Shown here: positions 32,913 through 44,723 of the stretch, piece after piece
How the letters are laid out: each line of letters opens with the position of its first letter
How positions within the stretch are numbered: position 1 is the first letter of the stretch
NCBI GenBank assembly: GCA_023053575.1
Contig: JAKZAP010000010.1
Location: 22,504,628-22,568,627, forward strand
Length of the DNA stretch: 64,000 bases
Direction: 5' to 3'
DNA from: Branchinecta lynchi
Taxonomy: Eukaryota > Arthropoda > Branchiopoda > Anostraca > Branchinectidae
Program-made: the position numbers and the translations under genes
Notes under the pieces: generated by a model
The model's database searches: none
Told to the model about the DNA's origin: nothing
Seen by the model: only the letters and a program-made list of their open reading frames with translations

Positions 32913-33894
32913 TTTTTGGGATCCTAAAACATAAGTGGAGAGATACGTATGACATCGCAAAAGTTGTCAGTCCGTCCGTCTGTAAGCCCGATAACTCTCG
33001 AAAGGAATGATATATTTTGATGAAACTTGGTTTGAGGATTGTTTGGGTCGAGAGTAAGGTCGAGCTCGTAGATGGGCTTTGTAGCCCTATATTTAGGGGT
33101 GGGGGAGGGGGTTTAAATTAAGGGGCAAGCAAAATATTTTTAAACAGCTAATGGGACAGCCGATTATGAGGTAAGAAGACATGCTGAACACGATGGTGGA
33201 AATCATTTTCTCGCCGGACAAGTAGTTCGCCCGGAATCCGGCCAAAACCGGAAATTTTGTCAAAAGTAAAAGATTTGAAGTTCATTGGATGTTCAGTTTA
33301 GGGGTAAGAAGACATGCTGAACACGATGGTGAAAACCATTTGTTCGCCGGACAAGTAGTTAGCCCGGAATCCGGCCAAAACCGGAAAATCTGTTAAAAGT
33401 TAAAGTTTTATTTGAGGTTAATTATATGTTCGGTTTAGGGGTAGGAAGACATTCCTGGACAGTGGTGAAAATAATTTTCTTGCCGGGCAAGTAGTTCGCC
33501 CGGAATCCGGCCCAAACCGGAAAATTGTTAAAAGTATTTGTAGTTGATTAGATATCCAATTCAGGGGTAAGAAGAGATGCTGAATCCGTGTATGACAGTC
33601 ATTTTGTACCCGGACATATAGTTCGCCCGGAATCGGGCTGGAACCGGAAAATTTGTTTTAAGTTAAATATTAATTTGAAGTTGATTAGATGTTCGAAATA
33701 GGGGAAATAAGAAACGCTGAGCGAGACGCTGCGTTCGATTTTAGCTTCTTTTTTTTTTTTGCCGGACAGGTAGTTCCGGAATTCGGCCGAAACCGGGAAA
33801 TTCGCAGAAGTAAGGCAGGAAGTTTTCGTCAAAACAGATATGACTTATAGGGGTAAACACAAACATGCTGAATCCATATCTGAACTTAGTTTTC

Positions 33895-35578
33895 AATTCA
33901 ATTCAACATAATCTAAAAGATAACGGACAAGCCGATGGGTTGTTTTTATGTCAAAACATAACGTCCTAACAGAACAATCTACAAATATATACAATTTTGC
34001 GACATTTATACCGACGTCTTATGATAAATATGGTCAATAATACGTGCTAGACTACGATTAATAAAATACAAATAACCTAAAAATTAACGTTCAAAAGTTA
34101 TATAAACGAGCAAACGAGGGGACGAAACTCCGAGCATACCTTGTTCGCAAAGCTACCACCGGTTCTAAACGAGGCACAGGGTTGGCAGCTTGACGAGGAA
34201 GACGAATTTGGGAGGGGAAAAAATCAGGGGCGAGTATATCACGGTGAAATGGGTTTTGGACTATAGATTTACCGAACTTCATACAAAGTTGAAGTCGGCG
34301 GCATGAAAGGGTATCTAAATTAAATTGTTTTAGGAGCTGAATGTATGGGACTTTTGGAGCTTTAGATGTAACGAGCAACGCTCTATACTGTATCCTATCC
34401 TCTCAAGCAAATCCGACTGTTCCTGGGTGAGACCAAAATGCCAAACTGGACATCCATATTCTAGGTTAGAACGGGTAAAAGAAATGTAAACGCGTAGTAA
34501 ATCGGGAGATGGAACACCGTAACGGGACAAAAGTTTAAGGTAGCTTATAGCCGCGTTAGTTTTTTTTAAGCATACTCTCAACCTGTCTTTGCCACCTCAG
34601 ATCCGAAGTTATGTATACTCCCAGCAGCTTCAGTTCGTTAACCGGACACGCATCTGGGAGCGGTGGGTTGAAAGATAGGGTACCTTGAAGGAAACAAACT
34701 GTTAAAATCACAGACTTGTTCATATTAACAACCACACAGACAAGTCATCGACGTATTTCAGCCGGTCTGGTGAACTTCTGGCCAGCTCGTTGACCATAAC
34801 AAGAAAAAACAATGGACCTAAAATAGTACCCTGAGGCACACCGCAAAAAAACTTGGAGGGAGTCAGAAAACGTTGATTTTTATTTCGTCCGTTGAGTTCT
34901 ATGCGACAAAAAATTCGCGATTATTTTCAAAGGAAAGGGTGAACATTAAAATCTAAAACTAACTTCTTTAAAAGCACACTATGGCAGACCAGGTCAAATG
35001 CTTTCCTCAGGTCAATCGCAATCAAGTTGAGCCAACGTTCAGGGTCGTCCAGATGCTTGAGCATAGTGTCAAGTAAACTGACCAGGTAATGTGTGGTTGA
35101 CGTCCTCGGCATGTTCAAAAATTGTTTAGGGTCAATCAGCTCCAGTATATAACCTTTTAACCAAGTAGCTACAAAACTTTCATAAACCTTGCTGAAAATA
35201 GGCGTCATCGTTATTGGTCGCACACCCGAAAAATCACTGGGGGAATCTTTTTGGGGGATAAGGGTAACAATACCGTTTTTCCATCTAGACGGATGTTCCC
35301 CAGTTTTTGTTATAATATTAAAAATTTGAGTCAAAGGGGCACATAATGAATCTGGGAAAGCCTTTATAAGATCCACCGGTATATCAATAGGAGTAACACT
35401 AGTTCGCTTTAGTTTCTTTAATTTTTTCACTGTGTCCGATTCCGAAATCTCGGGAATTCCGTAAAATCAGGAGCTGGACTTGGGATTTCTTCCTCGGGAA
35501 GAGGAGGTAGAGATTGGACGATGTCGGCTAGATGTGTATTTAGTTTATTTGCTGTCATTGTTTCTTCTTCATCCAACC
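33895..35578 (-). mobile_element. LINE-1b, 5' truncated, in C4
   Basis: Target duplication TTTTC (33890-33894 and 35579-35583). The 3' tail (TTGAAT-type) lies at the left. It is the same family as LINE-1a but diverged. The copy is 1.68 kb. Confidence 0.8.
34091..35560 (-). pseudogene. Reverse transcriptase remnant of LINE-1b
   Basis: Minus strand: SVTPIDIPVDLIKAFPDSL, DFSGVRPITMTPIFSKVYE, LNLIAIDLRKAFDLV (motif A), then a frame loss. FFCGVPQGTILGP-like and YVDD-like sequence is recognisable near 34740-34850 in broken frames. Then NLEYGCPVWHFGLTQEQSD and the C-terminal RSFVPSFARLYNF follow. Frameshifts at about 34927 and 34370 make it dead. Confidence 0.85.
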
Positions 35579-35732
35579 TTTTCTCAGATGGTTAGCTTTT
35601 TGGCCTTAATCTGTTTCTGAATTTCAATAGTAAAAATGTGCAAGGAGTCTGGCGAAGACTGGATCTGGCGTAGACAAGACCCAATTGTCTGGATCAAATA
35701 TTTTGGGATCCCACCGAAACCTTTGGTCTTCT

Positions 35733-36765
35733 TACAACTTGTCCTTGTTCTTCTCACCGAGCTTTATCCTGGTCCCTCCATTCTAAGCTTGTTCCTAGAC
35801 TTTCGATCCCCCTATAGTCCCCCGCCCCCCCTAGAATTATCTTACCGGTCTGGAAAGGAAATGGTACATCCGCGACACGAGTTTCGTTTTGTGTCCGATG
35901 CCCCATTCGAAAGTTATGCTTGCCTCAAGAAAAGGGTATGTGTATTATGTCCGGTCCAGCACCAAGTTTCATCCCGATCCCTCCACTCTAAGTGTGTCAC
36001 GATATTTCCAGCCCCCCCCCCCTCCAACTCCCCCAACAGTTGGCGGATCAGGTCCGGACATAAAATGGGACATGTGAGTCATGTGTCTTTCCATATATCA
36101 AGTTTCATTCAGATCTGGTCGCCAGCTCGAAAAGTTACGTATGCCTTAATATTCCGGATTCCCCCCCCCCCCCACATGATGGTCGAATCGGGGAGGTGAT
36201 TATTTCCAAGTCAGTTTGGTCGGGTCCCTGGTGTGCGCGCTAAGTTTCAGCATCCTAACGCATCTGTTAGTACCTTAACCCGTGATAACCGCAAATCAGG
36301 GATCCAGCCTCTACCCCCCCCCCCCTCCCACCCATGGATCTGATCCGGTTATGTAAACGATGTATCAAGGGTATGTGTTTGTTCTTCCCACCAAGTTTCG
36401 TCCCAGTCCCTCACTCTAAGCGTGTCATAATATCCCCCCCCCCTCCAACACCCACCATAATTTTCGGATCCGGTTCGGACGTAAAATGGGACATGTGAGG
36501 CATGTGTTCTTTCCACATATCAAATTTCATTTGGATCCGATCACCCGGTCGAAAGTTACGCATGCCTCAATATTCCGAATCCCCCCTCCTTCCACTCCCT
36601 CACGATGGTCGAATCGGAAAGTGACTATCTCCAAGTCAGTTTGGTCGGGTCCCTGATATGCCTGCCAAATTTCATCATCCTAGCGCATCTTGAAGTACCC
36701 TAACTCGCGAATCACCGGCCGACCGATAGACCGACGGAAAAGTGATCGGTACATGGCGTCATAAA
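35733..36765 (-). repeat. Family A array, abutting C4
   Basis: Reverse modules with C-runs at 36011, 36162, 36317 and 36436, CCAAGTTTC(A/G)TCCC boxes, and an end CGGTACATGGCGTCAT near 36745. The long ORF at 35636-36199 crosses the C4/A border and is not a gene. Confidence 0.7.
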
Positions 36766-36797
36766 AACGAAATTTAGTAGCCTACGTTCTGGAATAC

Positions 36798-37248
36798 AGT
36801 AGAGGTATGCTTGTTTGAACACTTTTTCACTACCTTGGCTTTGTTATTTGCATATAAAAAAGTAAAATGGAAAAGAGAAATAACAAACTTGATGTCAGCT
36901 AACAGCCAACTATTTCAGGGTTATCCTGGCACAAACCGGAAGTAAAAATTCAATTAACTTTCTTTGATTTTCAATTTACTAAAAAGTTCCTTCTTCTTTT
37001 GAAGGCATCTGCAGATTTGGACCGCCATCTTCTCCTTGTTCTTCGTGGCAAACTTTTCAAATTATAAAAAGCAAACCAGGTGTCAGTTGAGTCACTTTCA
37101 GCCGTGAATTAGCAACATATTCAGAAAGTAACAAAAGCGTGAGTGGTTATTACAAGTATCCATGGCTGAAAATGCCTGGTCTGGGTTTTAGATTTTTCTT
37201 CGGCGATCATTCACGATTAGCAGACGTTCACATAAGCATACCTCTACT
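36798..37248. mobile_element. Possible 451-bp MITE
   Basis: AGTAGAGGTATGCTT at 36798-36812 is exactly inverted at 37234-37248. The target duplication is unclear. Confidence 0.45.
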
Positions 37249-37462
37249 TTACTTCTCCTTTAATTTAGAACGGAAACCGCTTAATATGATGTATCTCTTG
37301 TTATTTTGACAACTTCAGAAGTCAACTGACTGATAGCTCTTATGTCATGTGTTTCTAGTATACAGTCCAGTATTACAACACACCCGAACGTTAGAAGCCT
37401 AATTACTGACATGTTCTCCTTTAATACCTAACAGGAACCTCTTTCACCAGCGAAGAACACCT

Positions 37463-39096
37463 CAAGCAAGAATAAATAAGGGGAGAATTGAGAACTCACA
37501 TAACCTTGATGTCAGCATCCGGAATATCTTTTGGTCCGATATTATTTACCGGGGGTCGACCCTGGGTGGAGCTTCGCGTGTTGCCTCTTGCAGTATTAAG
37601 TGTTACCTCCAAGGAAAAGTGATGAAGCAGTCAGAAAAGGCGGGAAAATTCGAACAGTGCTGATTCTGAGGATAATACAAATGGAAACGACTTTTCAATC
37701 TCGGGTCAGATTTGCAATATGAAGCTTATGGTATCACGACCATTCACAAAGACGGTGAAGCCCTAGGGAATGCGGCGTTTGATGACTCAGGGGAGCAATT
37801 AAGCAACTTGAACGCTGAAGGGAAGACCTAACAGGCATGCATTTAGTTCAGATTCAATAGGATCGGTGTGATCATTGTAATTTTATTTTGGTCTTCTCAG
37901 GACTGTAAAGAATCGCATCTAGAACAGGTATTAAACTTGGACAATTTAAGGTATTTAGTTGTCGAAATGTACTGAAGGAGTTATTATGTTTTGTTTTTAA
38001 GTTGTACTGTCTGCACAAAATTTAGTTCATATCACTTTCTCGTGTAGTTGCAAAACACAGTAGGCTGTAAACTATTTCCTAATTTTAAATTAACGATTGC
38101 TGATGGTAAGATATCTTTTAAGACGTCTCAATTTGTGGAAAGGACTTATTATTCTTGGTCAAAAATGTGTATCATTATCTCGGATAGTTGCAGTTTACAT
38201 CTGGCTAAATTTGTCGTTGCCTATGCTAATAACAAACCGCTTTTTCATAATCATTTTTTTTTACATTATCATGTTTTTGCATCAATCAAACTCGAATTTT
38301 GGGCATAGCTGACTAACTATACCCAAAGAGTTGTTACGTTTTGTTTTAAGTTGTTCACTGTGCACAAAATTTAGTTCATACCATTTCTCGGATAGTTAAC
38401 AGTTGGTAAAACAATTGGGTTGAAGTATTTCCTAATTTTAAATTAATGACTGATTATGGAAATTGACAACTATACGATTTCATTCAAAACGTCTAAATTT
38501 GGGATACAACTTATTATTGTTGGTCTAAATGTATATCATTATCTCGGGTAGTTGTCTAAATGTTTCATTATCTATCCTATTAAAACTCTTTTCTTTCATC
38601 ACGATGAACCTGCCAGCCATGGAGATTACATGAATATTTTTGTGTGAAAAAAAGAAGAAGTAAATGTTACTTCCCACTTCTCCAGAGACGGATATTCTAC
38701 CTGACTTTCTAAGCCTAGAGTAAAAACATTTGGAAACTTGTCCTTCCTTCTTTAAACTTGTAGTATTCAGCCCAAATCGGTCCTTTTCTGCCTGATTGAA
38801 TATTACTTCTATCATCTTACTGTACTTTAGCCCCTTATCACGTCTTTTAAACTAGTGGCAGCTGCGATTTAATTGTAGAGCATACGGCAAAATGTCGGCC
38901 TTTTTCTGTATAATTTGAATTCGGCGCACTTTCTTGACAGGGAGAATGGCGATCAGAAGAACCAGCGCCAATAATTCCTCTGTGGTCGGGACAGGCGCCG
39001 AGTATGGCTCCACCCGCGATACTTGAGAATCGGGCGGAAAGACACGTCGCATGATTCAAGTCTTCTCAATTCTTCCCTTATTTATTCTTGCCTCAA
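37463..39096. mobile_element. Candidate DNA element V with 34-bp inverted ends
   Basis: CAAGAATAAATAAGGGGAG and AATTGAGA near 37469-37497 match the inverse of 39063-39096 with one or two differences. The interior holds a direct duplication (37970-38200 and 38325-38555) and short minus-strand frames I cannot identify. Confidence 0.4.
37970..38560 (+). repeat. Direct duplication of about 230 bp, period about 355 bp
   Basis: GCACAAAATTTAGTTCATA and TATTTCCTAATTTTAAATTA each occur twice (38015/38353 and 38070/38427). Confidence 0.65.
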
Positions 39097-39138
39097 GTAA
39101 GAAAAATTAAGAAAGAGCCGATGAAACTTGTAGCCTGC

Positions 39139-39376
39139 GTAGTTCTATGATAGTTGTACAAAAAAGTTGCATGTTATAGTAACGAATACTATCATCAAAT
39201 GTGCCTCAGACTGGGCCAGTCTTAAGCAGTAGTATCCAGTAGCATCCTGTCTTGCTATCGTAGCATTCAGTCTTGCTAATAGTAGCATGCAGTAGAGTAC
39301 AGTAACACGGTAGCCTTGACATAAAAGCATGTAGTAGCATCAGTTCGTACTGCATGCTATTTTTTCGTACAACTTC
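39139..39376. mobile_element. Family Q element copy 2
   Basis: AGTTGTACAAAAAAGTTGCA near 39151 opposes TGCATGCTATTTTTTCGTAC near 39349, and both are flanked by TAGT(T/A)CTATGA-like ends. The interior is rich in CATGCTACTAG-type motifs. Confidence 0.55.
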
Positions 39377-39849
39377 ATACTACTATTTTGAGATAAATTT
39401 TCCATCGGGTCGAGCGGCATTGAATCTATGAATCAATAATCCTGTAGGAGAACTGTTGGTTTGGAATAACCCAAGTTGAAACCGTGAACCGTTCGAACGT
39501 TTGAGTACTAGGGTGAACTATTTTAATTAGTATTATTTTATTTTATTTATTCTGTTATTATTTATTATATTCCGTACAATCGTTTCCTTCTGGGGAACGA
39601 TTCGGTTCCAGAATATAGTAGTAAGAGAAATGACCGAAACTTTCTAATTACGTCCTATTTGGTCAGTACACAAATCAAGGTCGATAATTTTTTTGTTTAA
39701 TCAAGAGACAAAAAAAAACGCTTGTAAATAACGTTAGTAACTTTGCGCATTTAGAACCTGTGGGGCCCCTGTGTTTCGACAACGGATAGTCCGATAGCTC
39801 TGAAATTTTCACAGGATGCGGAGCTCGAGCCATCTATAACTCGTAACAC
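39377..39849. other. Unique intron sequence
   Basis: No gene or repeat recognised. Confidence 0.35.
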
Positions 39850-40011
39850 AGAGCGTGTTCCACCCTACTTACCTTAGTTACTACGCATGATGTCACGAAT
39901 TCTGGCATCTTGGCGTCATGGCTGGAACGCATTTTTCTATTTTCAGCAAAATGTCGTGCCGCGGGCTAGTCTGGCCAATCACGTTACAGAGATCCATAGC
40001 TACTGCGCTTC

Positions 40012-40638
40012 AATCAATCAATCAATTTTATTCATAACCCTAATAGCACTAGGCTAACATGGGCCGGAAAAATAAACACTCACTACAATACAAGTAAGAC
40101 GCAAACTAACAAACAATAAATAAGAAACGAACATAGATGATGAACAGTTAAAATGTTTAGTAAAATACGGAATGAATGAATTTAGGTATCTTTCGGAAGA
40201 TTTCGTAGGTGGGGGAACAATCTTGGGTTTTGGGTCGTACTTGCTTCGCGTATTCGGTCCATGAGAGGGTGTAACGAAGTCCGGAAGGAGGGTCCTGTAG
40301 TGTTGAGAATTCAAAATTTGTGGCCAAAACGCATGAGAAGATTATGTCTTCTTTCAGACAGTTTTTCGATATCGAGGATTTGAAGGCTTTCGTTATAAGA
40401 TTTGTAATTGTGACGAAAGAAATAGAAAACCGTGATTTTCGGGGTCATCCTAGAGGGATAATTAGCTGATAAAAAAAAACAAAAAAACCCGAAAATCACG
40501 GTTTTCTATTTCTTTCGTAATGAATGGTCAGCTTGGCTTCAAACCTTATATTGGTAATTGTGACCAAGCATTATTCTGCAGGCTCTCTTCTGCAGTCGTT
40601 CGATTTCGGCATCCTGAGCTTTACTTGAGCCAGGACTT
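40012..40638 (-). pseudogene. LINE 3' fragment with (TTGA)n tail, in E3
   Basis: Minus strand: IERLQKRACRIMLGHNY, then after a 139-bp interruption YKSYNESLQILDIEKLSERR and later YLNSFIPYFTKHFN before a stop. The tail at 40012-40026 is (TTGA)n. Confidence 0.8.
40415..40553. repeat. 139-bp hairpin insert in the LINE fragment
   Basis: An 11-bp direct repeat GTAATTGTGAC (40404-40414 and 40554-40564) flanks it. Inside, about 30-bp inverted arms (40415-40444, 40487-40516) surround an A-rich spacer. Removing insert and one repeat restores the LINE reading frame. Confidence 0.7.
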
Positions 40639-40709
40639 ACTACGCTCCCTTACTTACTACGCTCCCGAGCGTGGTAAGCAAATGGTTACCATTAGTTACT
40701 AATTCAAGA

Positions 40710-42095
40710 GAGTAGAGTAGAGAGAGTAGAGATACATTTATTAATAAAACAGACACTATTCGCCTTTCGCCTGCCAAGAAAGGCTATGAAGCTTGGAAGG
40801 GCAAGCGATGTAATTCATTTATAATTATTCACTACATTCATACCGAGCTACTCATACACTAAAAAATTCAACTAATGAATGATACAGATGAAAATACAAG
40901 AAGAAGATGATACAGCAACAAATAAATAAAATCAGAGAACAATACCTTGAATAAAATGGACAACCATACCTTGAACAGAATGGACAACCTGGATCGGGTT
41001 TCTGACCAGTTTCATTCCCGAGACAAAAGGAAGTTCTTTGCCCGTGACTTGAAAGCAGGAAGACTAGGCGCATTTTTCACAGACTCGGGCAATATATTCC
41101 AAACATGAGGACCATAATGGCGAATTACAAAAGATGCCCGAGTTGTGCTTCTAAACTCATGACTTAAATTATCCGCATTTCTTGTATTATGATAATGACG
41201 ATCTCTATTATAAGTAAAAAGATTTTCGAAAGCAGGGGTAAGCAGCTGATTCAGATATTTATACGAGAAAATTGCAACTTGATAGTCGCGGATTTGGGAT
41301 ACATACATTAATTTATTCTTTTTAAAATGCTCATGAGCAGGGACCTCATCAGAATCAACAGATTCCGATAACAATTTCACAGCTTTATTCTGAAGTTTTT
41401 GTACTCTTTTGAAGCACGTTACAAAATTACTTGCCCAAATTGAGCATCCGTAGCTAATGTATGGAAAAAATATAGAAAAATAAATCATTTTGAGGATCTT
41501 TTTTGGGATGAAATTTTTAATTCTTCGCATTACCCCAAGGGCTCTGCTTAATTTTTCAGCTATCGCACTTGAATGATTTTTCCACGATAGGTTTTCATCA
41601 ATTAAAAATCCCAAGTATTTTGTTGTTGTTACTCTTTTTATCACATTTCCTTGAACTGTGATTTGATCATTACCTTCACTCGACGAAAGTCTAGAAAATA
41701 CCATGAAAAAAGTTTTTGAAAAATTTATGGTTAACAGATTTTGTTGAGAAAATGTTAAAAATTCAGAAACTGCATTGTCAATTTTATTATATAAAATATC
41801 GAGTGAAGGCGCTGCCAGAAAGAGCAAAGTGTCATCCGCAAACATGATGACACCAGCCTCTGATAGGTAATGCTTCACTCGATCAATAAAAATAATGAAA
41901 AGGAGGGGTCCCAGGATTGACCCTTGTGGGACCCCGCACTCTATTTTCTTTTTTCTTGATAAAAAAGACCCATTCTGAACCACTTGATATCGGTTGCGTA
42001 GATACGATGAAAACCACTCCAGGCTTGAACCTTTAACCCCAATTGAGTCAAGAGCTTGAATAAGCTCTGAGTGGTCCACCGTATCGAACGCTTTT
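40710..42095 (-). mobile_element. LINE-2, 5' truncated, in E3
   Basis: Target duplication TTCAAGA on both sides (40703-40709, 42096-42102). The 3' end is a GAGTA-type microsatellite tail at 40710-40730. A single open frame covers nearly all the copy, so it is a relatively young insertion. Confidence 0.85.
41012..42095 (-). CDS. Reverse transcriptase, C-terminal two thirds, of LINE-2
   Basis: About 360 codons without a stop. The frame begins inside RT motif A (KKAFDTVDHSELI). It continues through QGSILGPLLFIIFIDRV (motif B), VIMFADDTLLF (motif C with the catalytic DD) and TKYLGFLIDENLSW, and ends with the LINE C-terminal VIRHYGPHVWNILPESVKN block. FADDT and the layout fit CR1/Jockey-type non-LTR elements. 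The fingers and endonuclease are missing through 5' truncation, so it cannot act alone. There is no natural start codon at the truncation point. Confidence 0.85.
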
Positions 42096-42184
42096 TTCAA
42101 GAAGGTTGGAACGGTCAGCGTAGTAACCTTTCACGTGGTTGGAACGAAAATAGTAACTAATAGCTAGAAAGGTGGAACACGCTC

Positions 42185-42657
42185 TCAGAACTCGTTCTCA
42201 AAAAATAGGTATTGGTCTGATAGCGTCGAAACTGAGACAACATTTTGGCTCCGATTTGAGATTGGCGCTTCCTTCAGTTCTCAAGTTTTTCCAGCAGTGG
42301 GGGAGGGTGGGGGGGGGGGGTGAGCAATCTATTGCCGCTCCTTGACCTTTTCCCTCTGGAGTGGTTTGTGTCGTAATAAGCAATCTCCAAGCAGTTCCAC
42401 TTCGTTCGTCCTAACAGAGTTAGGTTTCCCCTATTGCAGGTAAATTCTGTCGAACAATTCCATTTTCGGTCACAGCATGGATCATCGGAACGGTACCAAA
42501 GAAAGAGCGAGCTCGTTCTCACCATGCGAAAACGTCAGTCCTAATATCAAACACTTCTCTGTCTAGTTTGGTTGACGAACCTTTCTCAGGTCTATAAAGC
42601 GGCATGGATTTGCACCCAGTTTGAGCCGAACAACATAAGAAAACAGCATTCATGGAA
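42185..42657. other. Unique intron sequence
   Basis: G-run at 42308-42321. No gene seen. Confidence 0.35.
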
Positions 42658-43656
42658 AACAAGACCAAATGTTTCGATGGGATCCCAAAAATCCAATGTC
42701 TGATCGAGACAACTGGGTCTTGTCTTAGTCAGATCCAGTCATCGCCAGACTCCTTGAACATTTTTACTATTTAAATTCAGAAACAGATTAAGGCCAAATA
42801 GCTAATCAACTGAGAAAACCAAGTTCAGATACGGATTCATTATGCGTGTTTTCCTCTAAGTCATATCTGTTTCGACGAAAACTTCCTGCCACTTCTGCCA
42901 ATTTCCCAGTTTCGCCGAACTCCAGAAATACTTGTCCGGCGAAAAAAGAAAGCTCAAAAACGAACTCAGGGTATCTTCTTTCTACAATAATGAACATCTA
43001 ATCAACTTCAAATAAAAATTTAACTTACAACAGATTTTCCGACTCCAGCCGGATTCCGGTCGAACTGTATGTCCGGGTAAAATATGATTGTCACACACGG
43101 ATTCAGCATCTCTTCTTACCCCTAAATCGGTTATCTAATCAACTTCAAATAAAACTTTAACTTCTAACAATTTTCCGGTTTTGGCCGGATTCCAGGCGAA
43201 CTAAGTGTCCGCTAGAAAATTGTTTTCACATAAGTGTTCAGCATTTCTTCTTGCCAAAACTCGGATATCTGATCAACTCCAAATAAAACTTTTAATTTTA
43301 ACAAACTTTCCGGTTTGGGCCGGATTCCGGGCGAACTACTTGTCCGTCGAGAAAAATGGTTTTCACTATCGTGTTCAACATGTCTTCTTACCTCATAATC
43401 GTCTATCACATTAGCTGTTTCAAAATATTTTGTTTGCCCCTTAATTTGAACCCCCTCCCCCACCCTTAAATCTAGAGCTACAAAGCCCATTTACGAACTC
43501 GACTGGTCCGACGACCCAACGAATCCTCACATCAAGTTTCATCAACATATCTCATTCCCTTCGAGAGTTACCGTGCTTACAGACGGACGGACGGACAGAC
43601 GGAAAACTTTTGCGATGTCATAGGTATCCCTCCACGTACGTTTTCGGATCCCAAAA
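42658..43656 (+). mobile_element. Family C copy C5, nearly intact
   Basis: It runs from ACAAGACCAAATGTTTCGAT and GGGATCCCAAAAATCC to GTACGTTTTCGGATCCC. It has about four minisatellite units (42990-43400), CATCAAGTTTCATCAACATA, GAGAGTTACCGTGC and (GACG)n. This is the shortest complete model of the family, about 1 kb. Confidence 0.8.
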
Positions 43657-43859
43657 ACACCCATCCCTCCTCTGAAAGTGTAAACAAACCACCTGAACAA
43701 CCGAAAATCTTCAAGAACAAACTCTAATTAGTAAGCACTCTTCTTCACCCACCACTTTTACCCGAATCCCCCTCCCTGGATCCAACAACATCATTGCTTA
43801 ATTTCTGCTCGTCTGCAAGACCATAATCAGCAAGCTAAAGAAAAGCTCAACCCAACATC

Positions 43860-44516
43860 TCTGAAAGCGAGGCTTCACCTTCCAGATTTTTCTTCCGGAT
43901 TCCAGACAGCCGTTTTCGTCGAGACGGATCAGAAAGGTGAAGCCAGGCCAAAAACTTTCGGAGCCTCGTTTTTGTTGCAATAGCGCTGCCGCATCGCTGC
44001 TGCAGCACTTCTTTGCTTTTGCACAATATACGTTTTTGGATTCACTTCCTTCTTGATTGAAGCGGCAGCGCTGCATCACCTTGCAGGGAAGCACGGACTT
44101 GGTCGGTGAGCAAGTTCGCGATTCTCGAGAAGCGCTGCCGTCTTCCTCGGAAGCAGTGCAGTGCAAAAACGGATGTAGAAAGATTCTTTCTACATCGTTT
44201 TTGCACTGCACTGCTTCCGAGGAAGACGGCAGCGCTTCATCGAGAATCGCGAACTTGCTCACGACCAAGTCCGTGCTTCCTGCAAGGTCCGATGCAGCGC
44301 TGCCGCTTCAATCAAGAAGGAAGTGATCCAAAACGTATATTGTGCAAAAGCAAAGAAAGTGCTGCAGCAGCGACTGCGGCAGCGATATTGCAACAAAACG
44401 AGGCTCCGAAAGTTTATGGCACTGGCTTCACCTTTCTGATCCGTCTCGACGAAAACGGAGCTTGTCTTGCGAATCCGGAACCCGACCTTAATCTGGAAGG
44501 TGAAGCCTGGCTTTGA
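43860..44516. repeat. 657-bp palindrome J1 (two J elements head to head)
   Basis: Axis at 44184 with no spacer (GATGTAGAAAGA opposed by TCTTTCTACATC). Arms pair to about 43860 and 44516 with small differences, e.g. GCAGCGCTGCATCACC against GGTCCGATGCAGCGCTGC. Each arm is a J element as at 49468 and 55053. The open frames are artefacts of CTG-rich repeats. Confidence 0.85.
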
Positions 44517-44723
44517 CTTTTCGGCGACGAAGAGATGCGATCTTTGCCCATAAGTTGCATATCATCAATAGCTGTGAACAGCTGCTCGTAAAAGACACCT
44601 CCAGGAGGACGCGAGGGCACTCACAGAAAGTGAAGCAATCTCTTAGCAAGAAACGGGGGGAGGGGGGGGGGGGGGTAATAGCGGTACATTCTTTACAAAC
44701 CCGGTTGTCACACTGTGGAACAG

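Larger units (their letters stand above)
32913..35732 (-). mobile_element. Family C copy C4, split by a LINE
   Basis: It starts TTTTTGGGATCCTAAAAC and ends GGGATCCCACCGAAACC then TTTGGTCTT. Minisatellite units run 33170-33800. The LINE at 33895-35578 interrupts it within TTTTC. Confidence 0.8.
39850..42184 (+). mobile_element. E-family MITE copy E3, expanded by two LINE insertions
   Basis: It begins GAGCGTGTTCCACCC and ends GGTGGAACACGCTC. After removing 40012-40638 and 40710-42095 it would be about 300 bp, like E2 and E4. The flanking triplets are ACA and TCA, an imperfect 3-bp duplication. Confidence 0.75.

Noticed and set aside
35636..36199. 187-codon frame
   Set aside because: It crosses the border from a C element into family A modules and is Pro/Ser-rich only because of C-runs.
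43798..44516. Overlapping open frames on both strands
   Set aside because: They follow the J palindrome and its GCAGCGCTGC repeats; codon content mirrors the inverse strand, as expected from a palindrome.
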